Below are positions 1 through 5,117 of a DNA stretch of 5,117 bases, in pieces (the stretch's first letter is position 1; each line of letters opens with the position of its first letter). A program made the translations under genes and the position numbers. The DNA is from Ramlibacter sp. (GTDB lineage: Bacteria > Pseudomonadota > Gammaproteobacteria > Burkholderiales > Burkholderiaceae_C), in contig JAJNBO010000228.1 of assembly GCA_021156245.1 (NCBI GenBank), forward strand, positions 1 to 5,117, in the 5' to 3' direction. Under the pieces are notes generated by a model. The model had not been told where the DNA came from and made no database searches. It was given only the letters and a program-made list of their open reading frames with translations.

Positions 1-369
1 CGCGTGCGCCATGTGCTGCGCGTGCTGCATGTCCGCGTCGGTCGGCTCGCTGCGCAGGCCCGGCTCGTGCACCAGGCGCCAGAGCAGGCGGTAAAGCAGC
101 GCGAAGCGCTCCGGATCCCGATGCAGCACCACGAACTCGCACAGGCGCGTGAACGACGCGGGCACGATGGCGGTGGCGGCGCGTGCCACGTTGCGCGGGC
201 GGCTCGCCAGCGGCGATTGCGGATTCGTGAATTCGGCCGGGGCTTCCATTTGCCATTCCACCACTTCCGGCGGAACCTGGTGCGCGAGAAGCTGGCGGGC
301 TTCCGACCGGAAACCCGCAAGATCGGTTTGGCCTACCAGTCGTGCCGAGGTACTGCTGTTGGTTTCCAT
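1..369 (-). CDS. DUF4130 / TIGR03915-like DNA repair protein, N-terminal part (probably a UdgX-type fusion), cut by window edge
   Basis: The 123 visible codons stay open to base 1, so the C-terminus lies outside the window. The fragment resembles the N-terminal half of the DUF4130/TIGR03915 family. Landmarks are a TDLAGFRSEARQLL segment (residues 15-28), VPPEVVEW (32-39), a linker of about 30 residues, VPASFTRL (69-76) and the family-like HRDPERFALLYRLLWRL block (83-99), then a region leading to the expected AxxVRRDxHKM stretch just off the edge. In many proteobacteria this domain is fused in front of a UdgX-family uracil-DNA glycosylase (TIGR03914). The early TDLAGFR start fits that fused form, but the glycosylase half is not visible. 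The function, handling of uracil or other damaged DNA in the cytoplasm, is therefore inferred. The ATG at 369 lies 54 bp after the ybhN stop, the frame is closed by TGA at 426-424, and no strong Shine-Dalgarno is seen. A standalone DUF4130 protein is the alternative. Confidence 0.72.
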   Translation of the reverse strand, partial: METNSSTSARLVGQTDLAGFRSEARQLLAHQVPPEVVEWQMEAPAEFTNPQSPLASRPRNVARAATAIVPASFTRLCEFVVLHRDPERFALLYRLLWRLVHEPGLRSEPTDADMQHAQHMAHA

Positions 370-423
370 GGCCGCATTGTCTGGAATAAGTGCGTCGCCG
401 GGGCCTCTAAGTATGCAATTGCT

Positions 424-1362
424 TCACGCCGCGGGCGCGTGTCGCCTGGTCCTTACCTCGACCTTGAGATACAGCAGGGCACCCACCACCAGGGGAGTGA
501 TGTAGAAGAGCGCGCGATAGGCCAGCAACGCGCCCAGCAGCTGGTGCTCGGCAATGCGGTGCGACAGCAGTGCGATGAACACGGCCTCGATGACGCCCAG
601 GCCGCCGGGGATGTGCGTGACGACGCCTGCGATGGCGGCGATCAGCAGCACCTGCAGTGCCGTCGCATATTCCACCTGTCCCTGCAGCAGCATCCAGGGC
701 ACGGCCGCCATGGTGAGCCAGTGCACCGAGGAGATGCTGAGCTGGGCGAGCGCCATCCTCAAGCTGGGCAGTTCGATCTCGTGCCCGCGCACCGTCCAGC
801 TGCGCCGCCTGGAAAACGCGCAGGAGCCGAGATACACCACCGAGAAGGCCAGCAGCCCCACGCCCAGCAGCCGGAGTCCCTCGTGATCGAGCTTCCAGTG
901 CGGGGGCAGCTGCATCGGCGCGATGGTGAACACCAGGCCCGCCAGCAGGATGTAGCCCAGCCAGTTGGTGATCATCGACAGCGTGACGATGCGCGTGATG
1001 TTGGAGTAGCGCACGCCCAGCTTCGAGTACAGCCGGTACCGAAAGCCGATGCCGCCCACGAGCGAGCCGAGATTGAGGTTGAACGCATAGCTGATGAAGC
1101 TGATCTGCATCACCTTGCGCTTGGCCAGCCGATGCCCCGTGTAGTGGCGCCCCACCAGGTCCATCAGGCTGTACACGGCGTGGCTGATGGCGGCGAGGGC
1201 GAACGCCATGAGCAGCACGTCGCGCGGCAGCTCCAGCACACTCTGCTTCACCTCGCCCCAGTCCACGTTGCGCGCATAGCGCACCAGGAGCGCGCCCACC
1301 ACCAGCACGAAAGCGATGCCGAGGATGCGCTTGATCCACGGCCACCACGGATGCTTGCGCAT
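424..1362 (-). CDS. ybhN: YbhN-type integral membrane protein (LPG synthase TM-region family, UPF0104)
   Basis: This 312-aa polytopic inner-membrane protein is close in length to E. coli YbhN (about 318 aa). It belongs to the lysylphosphatidylglycerol synthase transmembrane-region family (PF03706/COG0392) but has no soluble aminoacyl-transferase domain. Hydrophobic segments lie near residues 12-30, 48-68, 87-105, 127-148, 163-183, 207-228, 235-255 and 276-299. Family signatures are NLNLGSLVGGIGFRYR (95-110) and THIPGGLGVIEA (249-260). The tail is basic (VEVRTRRHAPAA), so it probably faces the cytoplasm. The exact activity of the family is not settled; its position behind a cardiolipin synthase suggests a role in phospholipid handling or transport. 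The start is fixed by a TGATG overlap with the clsB stop and by AAGGAG eight bases upstream, which predicts translational coupling. The frame runs open far upstream through clsB, but that part is only a shadow. Confidence 0.94.
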   Translation of the reverse strand: MRKHPWWPWIKRILGIAFVLVVGALLVRYARNVDWGEVKQSVLELPRDVLLMAFALAAISHAVYSLMDLVGRHYTGHRLAKRKVMQISFISYAFNLNLGSLVGGIGFRYRLYSKLGVRYSNITRIVTLSMITNWLGYILLAGLVFTIAPMQLPPHWKLDHEGLRLLGVGLLAFSVVYLGSCAFSRRRSWTVRGHEIELPSLRMALAQLSISSVHWLTMAAVPWMLLQGQVEYATALQVLLIAAIAGVVTHIPGGLGVIEAVFIALLSHRIAEHQLLGALLAYRALFYITPLVVGALLYLKVEVRTRRHAPAA

Positions 1363-2618
1363 CAACCCTTCTCCTTGGTGGCCCCGGCAAACGCCGGCAG
1401 CACCGGCTTGCCCACGCTCGGCGCGGCGGGCAGGAGACGCGGCACGTGGCGTGGCAGCCACTGCGCCCAGCTCGGGTAGTAGCGGGTGAAGTGATAGGCC
1501 AGGAAGCTTTGCAGCAGCGGCCAGCCCTTCAGCTCGCCGAGCGCCTGCTCGGTGACCTGGTTGCAGGCATTGCACATCAGCTTCTCGAGATTGGAGGCGA
1601 GCGTCTGCGTGAAGGCACGGTCGCGGATGATGACGTTCGCCTCGAGGTTGAACGACAGGCTCATGGGGTCCAGGTTGCTGGAGCCCACCGTGCACCACTC
1701 GTCGTCCATGACCGCCACCTTGCCGTGCAGCGGCCGCTCGCAGTACTCGTAGATGCGGACGCCGGCGCGCAGCAGGTAGTGGTACAGCATGCCGGCGGCG
1801 GTCTTGACGAAGGGCATGTCGGGCTGGCCCTGCAGGATCAGCCGCACGTCGACGCCGCGCTTGGCCGCGCGCTTGAGTTCGCGGATGAAGCGGTAGCCCG
1901 GGAAGAAGTAGGCGTTGGCGATGACGATGCGCTTCTTGGCCGAGCGGATGGCGATGCGGTAGTGCCGCTCGATGTCGTTCATGTGGCGCCGGTTGTCGCG
2001 CACCACGAACATCGCTTCGGCGCTCCCCGCCGCAGGCAACTGGTCGGGCGCGGCGCGGAACTGCTTGCGCGAACGCCACCACTGGCGCTTTTCGCGCTGG
2101 TAGCGCTGTCCTTCGGCGAGGGCGGCGTGGCAGAAGCGGTGGATCTCGGCCACCAGCGGACCGTGGATCTCCACGGCGTAATCCTGCTTCGCCTCCGGGC
2201 CGTAGTCGGCCAGGTGGTCGGCCGAGTAGTTGATGCCCCCGACGAAGGCGACCTCGCGGTCGATCACCGCGATCTTGCGGTGCATGCGCCGCAGCAGGTG
2301 CGGCCGCAGCCCGAAGGGGCGCGGGCCGGGGTTGAACGAGTGGACGCGCACGCCGGCTTCGCGCAGCGCGCCGAGGTAGTGTTCCGACAGGTCGGGCGAG
2401 CCCCAGTCGTCGATGGTGATGTCGACCTGGGCGCCACGGCGCGCGGCGGCGATCAGCGCCTCCTGCAGCTGCAGGCCGACCTTGTCCTCGAACAGGATGA
2501 AGGTCTCGACGACCACTTCGCGCCTTGCGTTGGCGATGCGTGCGAACACGCGCGGGAAGAACTCTTCGCCGTTCTCGAGCAAGGTGAAGTCGTTACCGGG
2601 GATCCAGCGCTTTTCCAT
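1362..2618 (-). CDS. clsB: Cardiolipin synthase B (phospholipase D superfamily)
   Basis: ClsB makes cardiolipin from phosphatidylglycerol and a second phospholipid at the inner membrane. E. coli ClsB is 413 aa; this protein is 418 aa. Both PLD-type HKD motifs are intact: H113-K115-D120 in RRMHRKIAVID, followed by FVGGINYSADH, and H298-K300-D305 in PLHGKVAVMD, followed by TVGSSNLDPMSLSFNLEAN. The N-terminal LLENGEEFFPRVF and the ETFILFEDKVG block match ClsB rather than ClsA, and there is no N-terminal transmembrane hairpin as in ClsA. GPEAKQDYAV and ANAYFFPGYRF are further ClsB-like stretches. The start at 2618 (MEKRWIPGN) aligns with the E. coli N-terminus and has GAG six bases upstream. The ATG at 2624 (MAMEK) is possible but lacks a spaced Shine-Dalgarno. 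It lies only 1-7 bp after the ybhP stop and overlaps ybhN, so it is co-transcribed with both. Confidence 0.96.
   Translation of the reverse strand: MEKRWIPGNDFTLLENGEEFFPRVFARIANARREVVVETFILFEDKVGLQLQEALIAAARRGAQVDITIDDWGSPDLSEHYLGALREAGVRVHSFNPGPRPFGLRPHLLRRMHRKIAVIDREVAFVGGINYSADHLADYGPEAKQDYAVEIHGPLVAEIHRFCHAALAEGQRYQREKRQWWRSRKQFRAAPDQLPAAGSAEAMFVVRDNRRHMNDIERHYRIAIRSAKKRIVIANAYFFPGYRFIRELKRAAKRGVDVRLILQGQPDMPFVKTAAGMLYHYLLRAGVRIYEYCERPLHGKVAVMDDEWCTVGSSNLDPMSLSFNLEANVIIRDRAFTQTLASNLEKLMCNACNQVTEQALGELKGWPLLQSFLAYHFTRYYPSWAQWLPRHVPRLLPAAPSVGKPVLPAFAGATKEKG
1371..1376 (-). promoter_or_regulatory. Strong Shine-Dalgarno of ybhN inside the clsB 3' end
   Basis: The minus strand reads AAGGAG followed by eight bases and then the ATG at 1362-1360. 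It lies in the last codons of clsB, whose TGA (1364-1362) shares its A with the ybhN ATG. This fixes the ybhN start and indicates coupled translation of the two proteins. Confidence 0.85.
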
Positions 2619-2625
2619 GGCCATC

Positions 2626-3423
2626 TCACACGTGGATTTCGGCCGCCAGGGGAGCGTGGTCGGAGAGATGGGACCACGGCTTGCGCGGCAGCACGACGGG
2701 CAGGTGCACCGAGCAGTTGCGCACGTAGATGCGGTCCAGCGACAGCACCGGGAAGATGGCGGGGAAGGTCTTGGCCGGCTCGCCGTACGCCGTGACGAAG
2801 ATCTCGCGCAGGCCGGCGCCGTTCCACAGGATGTCGTTGGCACGGCGGCGCCAGTCGTTGAAGTCGCCGGCCACGATCAGCGGCGCGTCGGACGGGATCT
2901 CGGTGTGCGTGATCTTGCACAGCAGCTCCAGCTGCTGCTGCCGGTGCGACTCCGCCAGGCCCAGGTGGACGCAGATGACGTGGATCGGCTTGTCGCAGCC
3001 GGGCACGTTGAGCTCGCAGTGGAGCAGCCCGCGCTTTTCCGGACCGGCCACCGACACGTCGTGGTTCTGGTGCTGCACGATCGGGAACTTGGACATGACG
3101 GCGTTGCCATGGTGCCCCTTGGGATAGACCATGTTGCGGCCGTAGGCGAACTGCGGCCAGATGCTGTCCGCCAGGAATTCGTACTGCCCGGCGTCCGGCC
3201 AATCCTCCAGCCGCTTGCCGTGCACGTCGTGCATGCCCAGCACCTCCTGCATGAACACGATGTCCGCGCCCACCTTGCGGACTGCGTCGCGCAGCTCGGG
3301 CAGGATGAAGCGCCGGTTGAAGAAGGTGAATCCCTTGTGGATGTTGACCGTCATCACGGTCAGCTGCAGCGTCTTGGTCTGCTGCTCGGCCGCCGGGGAC
3401 AGGGGCTGGCTCAGATCGCTCAT
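2626..3423 (-). CDS. ybhP: YbhP-type endonuclease/exonuclease/phosphatase-fold protein
   Basis: This 265-aa protein has the Mg-dependent EEP fold (PF03372) shared by DNase I, AP endonucleases and some lipid phosphatases. Catalytic landmarks are N27 in TVNIHKGF, E60 in VFMQE, H153 in CVHLGL, D187/N189 in VAGDFND, D230 in LDRIYV and D255-H256 in HLSDHAPL. The blocks [34 protein letters not shown] and [12 protein letters not shown] closely resemble E. coli YbhP (about 253 aa). No signal peptide or membrane segment is seen. The substrate is unknown for the family; the constant linkage to clsB and ybhN points to envelope lipid chemistry rather than DNA, but this is inference. The start at 3423 (MSDLSQ) precedes the conserved region by about 23 residues. 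Only a weak CCAGAG sits just before it, so the ribosome binding site is poor. It is the first gene of the minus-strand unit, so its promoter should lie in 3424-3667, but I see no convincing -35/-10 pair. Confidence 0.95.
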   Translation of the reverse strand: MSDLSQPLSPAAEQQTKTLQLTVMTVNIHKGFTFFNRRFILPELRDAVRKVGADIVFMQEVLGMHDVHGKRLEDWPDAGQYEFLADSIWPQFAYGRNMVYPKGHHGNAVMSKFPIVQHQNHDVSVAGPEKRGLLHCELNVPGCDKPIHVICVHLGLAESHRQQQLELLCKITHTEIPSDAPLIVAGDFNDWRRRANDILWNGAGLREIFVTAYGEPAKTFPAIFPVLSLDRIYVRNCSVHLPVVLPRKPWSHLSDHAPLAAEIHV

Positions 3424-3667
3424 GCTCTGGTGTGTTCGTTCTGGTGAGGGCACAGTTGTAAGAGGCACCCCGCCGGCCAACCGTAGGACGTCGAGCCAAG
3501 TTCTTGTGGCAGCGCGCCATCGGGTGGGGTGCTGTAGGACAGGATCCGGCGCCGGTGCGGGACTTTGCCGGCGCGGGCTGTCGGTGCAGAGCCATTTTTC
3601 GAAGTGTTTGCGGCGGGTACGGCTGAGGCTCGACCGGGGCGCGGGACTCGCCAGCAAACTTGCCGGC
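3424..3667. other. Divergent intergenic region between ybhP and pagL
   Basis: This 244-bp stretch must hold the promoters of both the minus-strand ybhP-clsB-ybhN unit and plus-strand pagL. It contains two direct copies of GTAGGAC (3483-3489 and 3534-3540), a perfect palindrome CCGGCGCCGG (3546-3555) and an inverted repeat GCGCCGG/CCGGCGC (3549-3555 and 3568-3574, 12-nt loop). No clear sigma-70 or ECF promoter could be assigned by eye on either strand, and no small gene is supported. Confidence 0.6.
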
Positions 3668-4222
3668 ATGAAGAAGAAGACTCTCGCCAGGACGCTGGCC
3701 ACCGTCCTCCTCGCCGGCGCCGCGGGCGGCGCCGCCGGCTTCGACCTGCGTCCCGACGGCATCGCCGTGCAGGGCAGCCTGGGCACGCACGACACCTGGA
3801 TGGCGGGCGCGGCCGTGATGTGGGATTGGGACTGGGAGGTCTTGCGGCGCAAGGCGGAACTCACCGCCCACACCGAGCTGTTCGTCAACCACTGGCGCGC
3901 GGACGGCGTGGCCGGCGGGCGCGATTCGTTCACCCAGATGGGCGTGCTGCCCACGCTGCGCTTCAACCTGTCGCAGGGGCGTTCCCCCTGGTACCTGGAG
4001 ATCGGCGTGGGGGCGAGCTGGATGGACCGCCGCTTCGAGACCGACGAACGCAGCTTCAGCACGCGCTTCAACTTCTATGACGTGCTGGGCGCCGGCTATG
4101 TGTTCGGTGAGCGCCGCCAGAACGAGCTGGGCCTGCGCTTCATCCACGTCTCCAACGCCGGCATCAAGAAGCCGAATCCCGGGCAGGACTTCCTGCAGCT
4201 GCGCTACCTCGCGCGCTTCTGA
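3668..4222 (+). CDS. pagL: PagL-family lipid A 3-O-deacylase (acyloxyacyl hydrolase), outer membrane
   Basis: PagL is an outer-membrane beta-barrel that removes the 3-linked acyl chain from lipid A. This 184-aa precursor has a signal peptide (MKKK start, hydrophobic stretch to about residue 23, cleavage near AAG-FDL). Aromatic-rich alternating strands follow, and the final residue is F184, as expected for a BAM-assembled barrel. The diagnostic C-terminal block [15 protein letters not shown] carries the catalytic H160 and S162. The third member of the known His-Ser-Glu triad (E140 in Pseudomonas aeruginosa PagL) aligns without gaps to D174, and the neighbouring residue is Q173, so the acidic member may be Asp here. 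The start is set by the signal peptide; no Shine-Dalgarno is visible before the ATG, so translation may be weak or use a poorly matched site. It is divergent from the clsB unit, and both products act on envelope lipids. Confidence 0.93.
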   Translation: MKKKTLARTLATVLLAGAAGGAAGFDLRPDGIAVQGSLGTHDTWMAGAAVMWDWDWEVLRRKAELTAHTELFVNHWRADGVAGGRDSFTQMGVLPTLRFNLSQGRSPWYLEIGVGASWMDRRFETDERSFSTRFNFYDVLGAGYVFGERRQNELGLRFIHVSNAGIKKPNPGQDFLQLRYLARF

Positions 4223-4303
4223 GCTTCCTGTTGCTGATCCATTGGCTAGCGGCCCGCGAGGCCGGTCCTACGGGCATGGCCGGGCGCGTCCGATAGGCAT
4301 GGC

Positions 4304-4315
4304 GAACGATCGTTC
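4304..4315. promoter_or_regulatory. Perfect 12-bp palindrome, candidate operator or promoter element
   Basis: GAACGATCGTTC reads identically on both strands and lies 66 bp before the start codon at 4382. Its left half, GAAC, could also be the -35 core of an ECF-sigma (RpoE-like GGAAC) promoter, with TCACA at 4326-4330 as a weak -10. Both readings are inference. Either would drive or control the two small secreted protein genes downstream. Confidence 0.35.
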
Positions 4316-4334
4316 CAAACTGTCTTCACACGCA

Positions 4335-4350
4335 CCCGGCCCGTGCCGGG
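4335..4350 (+). promoter_or_regulatory. Small GC hairpin in the presumed 5' leader
   Basis: CCCGGC, a CCGT loop and GCCGGG form a perfect 6-bp stem 20 bases before the GGAG Shine-Dalgarno of the gene at 4382. There is no T-tract after it, so it is not a typical terminator; it may stabilise the leader or influence translation. Confidence 0.3.
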
Positions 4351-4381
4351 ACCCACAAACAGATCAGTACGGAGCGATTCC

Positions 4382-4849
4382 ATGAAACAAACCACTCTCT
4401 CCCGGGCCCTGTTCGTAGCCGGCGCCGTGGCCCTGGCCGGCGCCGCCCAGGCCGGCGGCAGCGGGCATGTCAGCAGCAGCGACCTGAGCCAGCCCGTCGC
4501 CGAAAGCAGCTCGGTGGACACCACCACCCTGGGCGCCGGCGCCTCGACCGCACCGGGCACGTCCAGCACCACCACCGTGACCACGAAGCACTACGTCTAC
4601 GTGCAGCCGAGCATCGACTGGGACCGCAGCGCCGTGGTGTCGCAGATGCGCAGCAACCATCACATGGCGCACGGCAGCCGCACGCAGGCGGCCGCCACCT
4701 TCGACGTGCCTGCGCGCGCCGGCGAGGCCAGCACCATGACCGGCGGCGCGCCGAACGCGGTGACCACCAACGACCGCTTCATTGTCGGCAGCTACGTGAT
4801 CCCGCACGCAACGGTGACCACCTCGCCGTACTACGTGTTCTCGTACTGA
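4382..4849 (+). CDS. Small secreted protein of unknown function with AGEASTMTGGAPNA box
   Basis: I do not recognise this 155-aa protein. It begins with a clear Sec signal peptide (MKQTTLSR, then an Ala/Val/Leu/Gly core, cleavage after AQA at residue 24). The mature part is about 131 residues, with a Ser/Thr-rich, low-complexity N-terminal third (residues 40-68) and then a YVYVQPSIDWDRSAVVSQMRS segment (71-91). Next come ATFDVP, the box AGEASTMTGGAPNAVTTN (113-130) and a Val/Thr/Tyr-rich tail ending YYVFSY. It has no cysteine, transmembrane segment or lipobox. The start at 4382 has GGAG seven bases upstream. The next gene follows after 10 bp and shares the box, so the two are an operon and paralogous at least over that segment. 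A periplasmic or extracellular structural or stress-induced role is conceivable, but nothing in the sequence identifies one. Confidence 0.85.
   Translation: MKQTTLSRALFVAGAVALAGAAQAGGSGHVSSSDLSQPVAESSSVDTTTLGAGASTAPGTSSTTTVTTKHYVYVQPSIDWDRSAVVSQMRSNHHMAHGSRTQAAATFDVPARAGEASTMTGGAPNAVTTNDRFIVGSYVIPHATVTTSPYYVFSY
4718..4771 (+). repeat. Conserved 54-bp box, copy 1 (inside the 155-aa protein gene)
   Basis: It encodes AGEASTMTGGAPNAVTTN. It matches copy 2 at 4953-5006 in 50 of 54 bases, and bases 4727-4759 are identical to 4962-4994 for 33 bases in a row. Two of the four differences are silent third-position changes; the other two make the single Val/Arg change. Confidence 0.9.
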
Positions 4850-4859
4850 GGGGGACGAC

Positions 4860-5117
4860 ATGAAACGCATTCTTCCCCAAGCCCTCGTGATCGCCAGCTT
4901 CGTGGCCGTGGCCGGCGTGGCCCAGGCCGACACCTTCGACTCGCCGCAGCAGGCGGGCGAAGCCAGCACCATGACCGGCGGCGCGCCGAACGCGCGGACC
5001 ACCAACTCGCCCTGGGGCGACAACGACATCATCGTGGACACGCGCGTGCTGGGCTCCGGCCCCGCGGTCGTGACGACCTACGGCACGACCACGTACGGCC
5101 CGACGACCTACTACTAC
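4860..5117 (+). CDS. Second small secreted protein with AGEASTMTGGAPNA box, C-terminus beyond window
   Basis: The first 86 codons are visible and the frame is still open at the right edge. A signal peptide (MKRILPQALVIASFVAVAGVAQA, predicted cleavage after residue 23) leads straight into DTFDSPQQ and the box AGEASTMTGGAPNARTTN (32-49). A D/I/V segment (DNDIIVDTRVL) and a Thr/Tyr/Gly-rich tail with TTYG-like repeats (VVTTYGTTTYGPTTYYY) then run off the window. Compared with its upstream neighbour it lacks the Ser/Thr-rich first half, so it looks like a shorter relative joined at the TFDxP-box module. The start lies 10 bp after the upstream stop, and GAGGGGGA overlapping that stop serves as Shine-Dalgarno, so the two genes are probably co-transcribed and translationally linked. 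I do not recognise the family and assign no function. Confidence 0.85.
   Translation, partial: MKRILPQALVIASFVAVAGVAQADTFDSPQQAGEASTMTGGAPNARTTNSPWGDNDIIVDTRVLGSGPAVVTTYGTTTYGPTTYYY
4953..5006 (+). repeat. Conserved 54-bp box, copy 2 (inside the second secreted protein gene)
   Basis: It encodes AGEASTMTGGAPNARTTN and is the partner of the copy at 4718-4771. The copies are 235 bp apart in direct orientation and in the same reading frame of each gene. Confidence 0.9.

Larger units (their letters stand above)
4223..4381. other. Intergenic region upstream of the small secreted protein pair
   Basis: This 159-bp gap holds an inverted copy of CCGTAGGAC (minus strand, 4273-4265), a 12-bp perfect palindrome (4304-4315), a 6-bp GC hairpin (4335-4350) and the Shine-Dalgarno GGAG (4371-4374) of the next gene. 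No U-tract terminator for pagL is seen, so read-through from pagL is possible. Confidence 0.6.

Noticed and set aside
4..1479. A 491-codon open frame on the plus strand opposite ybhN and the repair gene
   Set aside because: It runs antisense to two well-recognised genes, its translation is His/Arg/Gln-rich without any family resemblance, and such frames are common in high-GC DNA.
424..2082. A long ybhN frame with its start at 2082, suggesting a larger fused protein
   Set aside because: The part before 1362 is an out-of-frame reading of clsB, and the TGATG overlap with a strong Shine-Dalgarno fixes the start at 1362.
1446..2795. A 449-codon plus-strand frame opposite clsB
   Set aside because: It is the antisense shadow of clsB, whose HKD motifs and length are unambiguous.
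3549..3600. Stem GCGCCGG/CCGGCGC followed by ATTTTT, looking like a terminator
   Set aside because: The T-run is 20 bases past the stem, and no plus-strand gene ends upstream for it to terminate.
2626..4071. N-terminally extended ybhP frame reaching into pagL
   Set aside because: The extension is antisense to pagL and shows no conserved sequence; YbhP homology starts shortly after the Met at 3423.
4246..4260. GGCC inverted repeat after pagL as a terminator
   Set aside because: The stem is only four base pairs and there is no T-tract on either side.
4364..5041. A 225-codon minus-strand frame opposite the two secreted protein genes
   Set aside because: The plus-strand genes have Shine-Dalgarno sites, signal peptides and a shared conserved box; the antisense frame has none of these.

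Overview
This is a GC-rich (high-60s percent by eye) bacterial window with dense, strongly codon-biased genes. Gene content (a ybhP-clsB-ybhN envelope-lipid cluster, a PagL-type lipid A deacylase, a DUF4130/UdgX-type DNA repair protein) suggests a Gram-negative proteobacterium. A betaproteobacterium of the order Burkholderiales, perhaps Comamonadaceae, is my best guess. That placement is inference from protein resemblance; no rRNA or other marker is present.

Layout. The left two thirds (1-3423) is a minus-strand gene string read right to left: ybhP (endonuclease/exonuclease/phosphatase fold, 3423-2626), clsB (cardiolipin synthase B, 2618-1362), ybhN (integral membrane protein of the LPG-synthase TM family, 1362-424) and, after a 54-bp gap, the N-terminal 123 codons of a DUF4130 (TIGR03915-like) protein that runs off the left edge (369-1). 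The spacing is tight: 7 bp or less between ybhP and clsB, and a TGATG stop/start overlap between clsB and ybhN with a strong Shine-Dalgarno inside the clsB end. The first three genes almost certainly form one transcription unit, with the same gene order as the E. coli ybhP-ybhO(clsB)-ybhN group.

A 244-bp intergenic region (3424-3667) separates this unit from a divergent plus-strand gene, pagL (3668-4222), which encodes an outer-membrane lipid A 3-O-deacylase. Enzymes acting on phospholipid (cardiolipin) and on lipid A therefore sit head to head, which suggests an envelope-lipid remodelling locus.

The right end (4382-5117) holds two tandem plus-strand genes for small secreted proteins I do not recognise (155 aa, and at least 86 aa cut by the window edge). 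Both have signal peptides ending in AQA, and both carry a near-identical 18-residue box (AGEASTMTGGAPNA-x-TTN) that is conserved even at the nucleotide level (50 of 54 bases, including 33 identical in a row). Upstream of the pair, the 159-bp gap holds a perfect 12-bp palindrome and a small hairpin that look regulatory. This pair is the least explained part of the window.

No tRNA, rRNA, CRISPR array, insertion sequence or clear rho-independent terminator was found. No gene-free stretch exceeds 300 bp.
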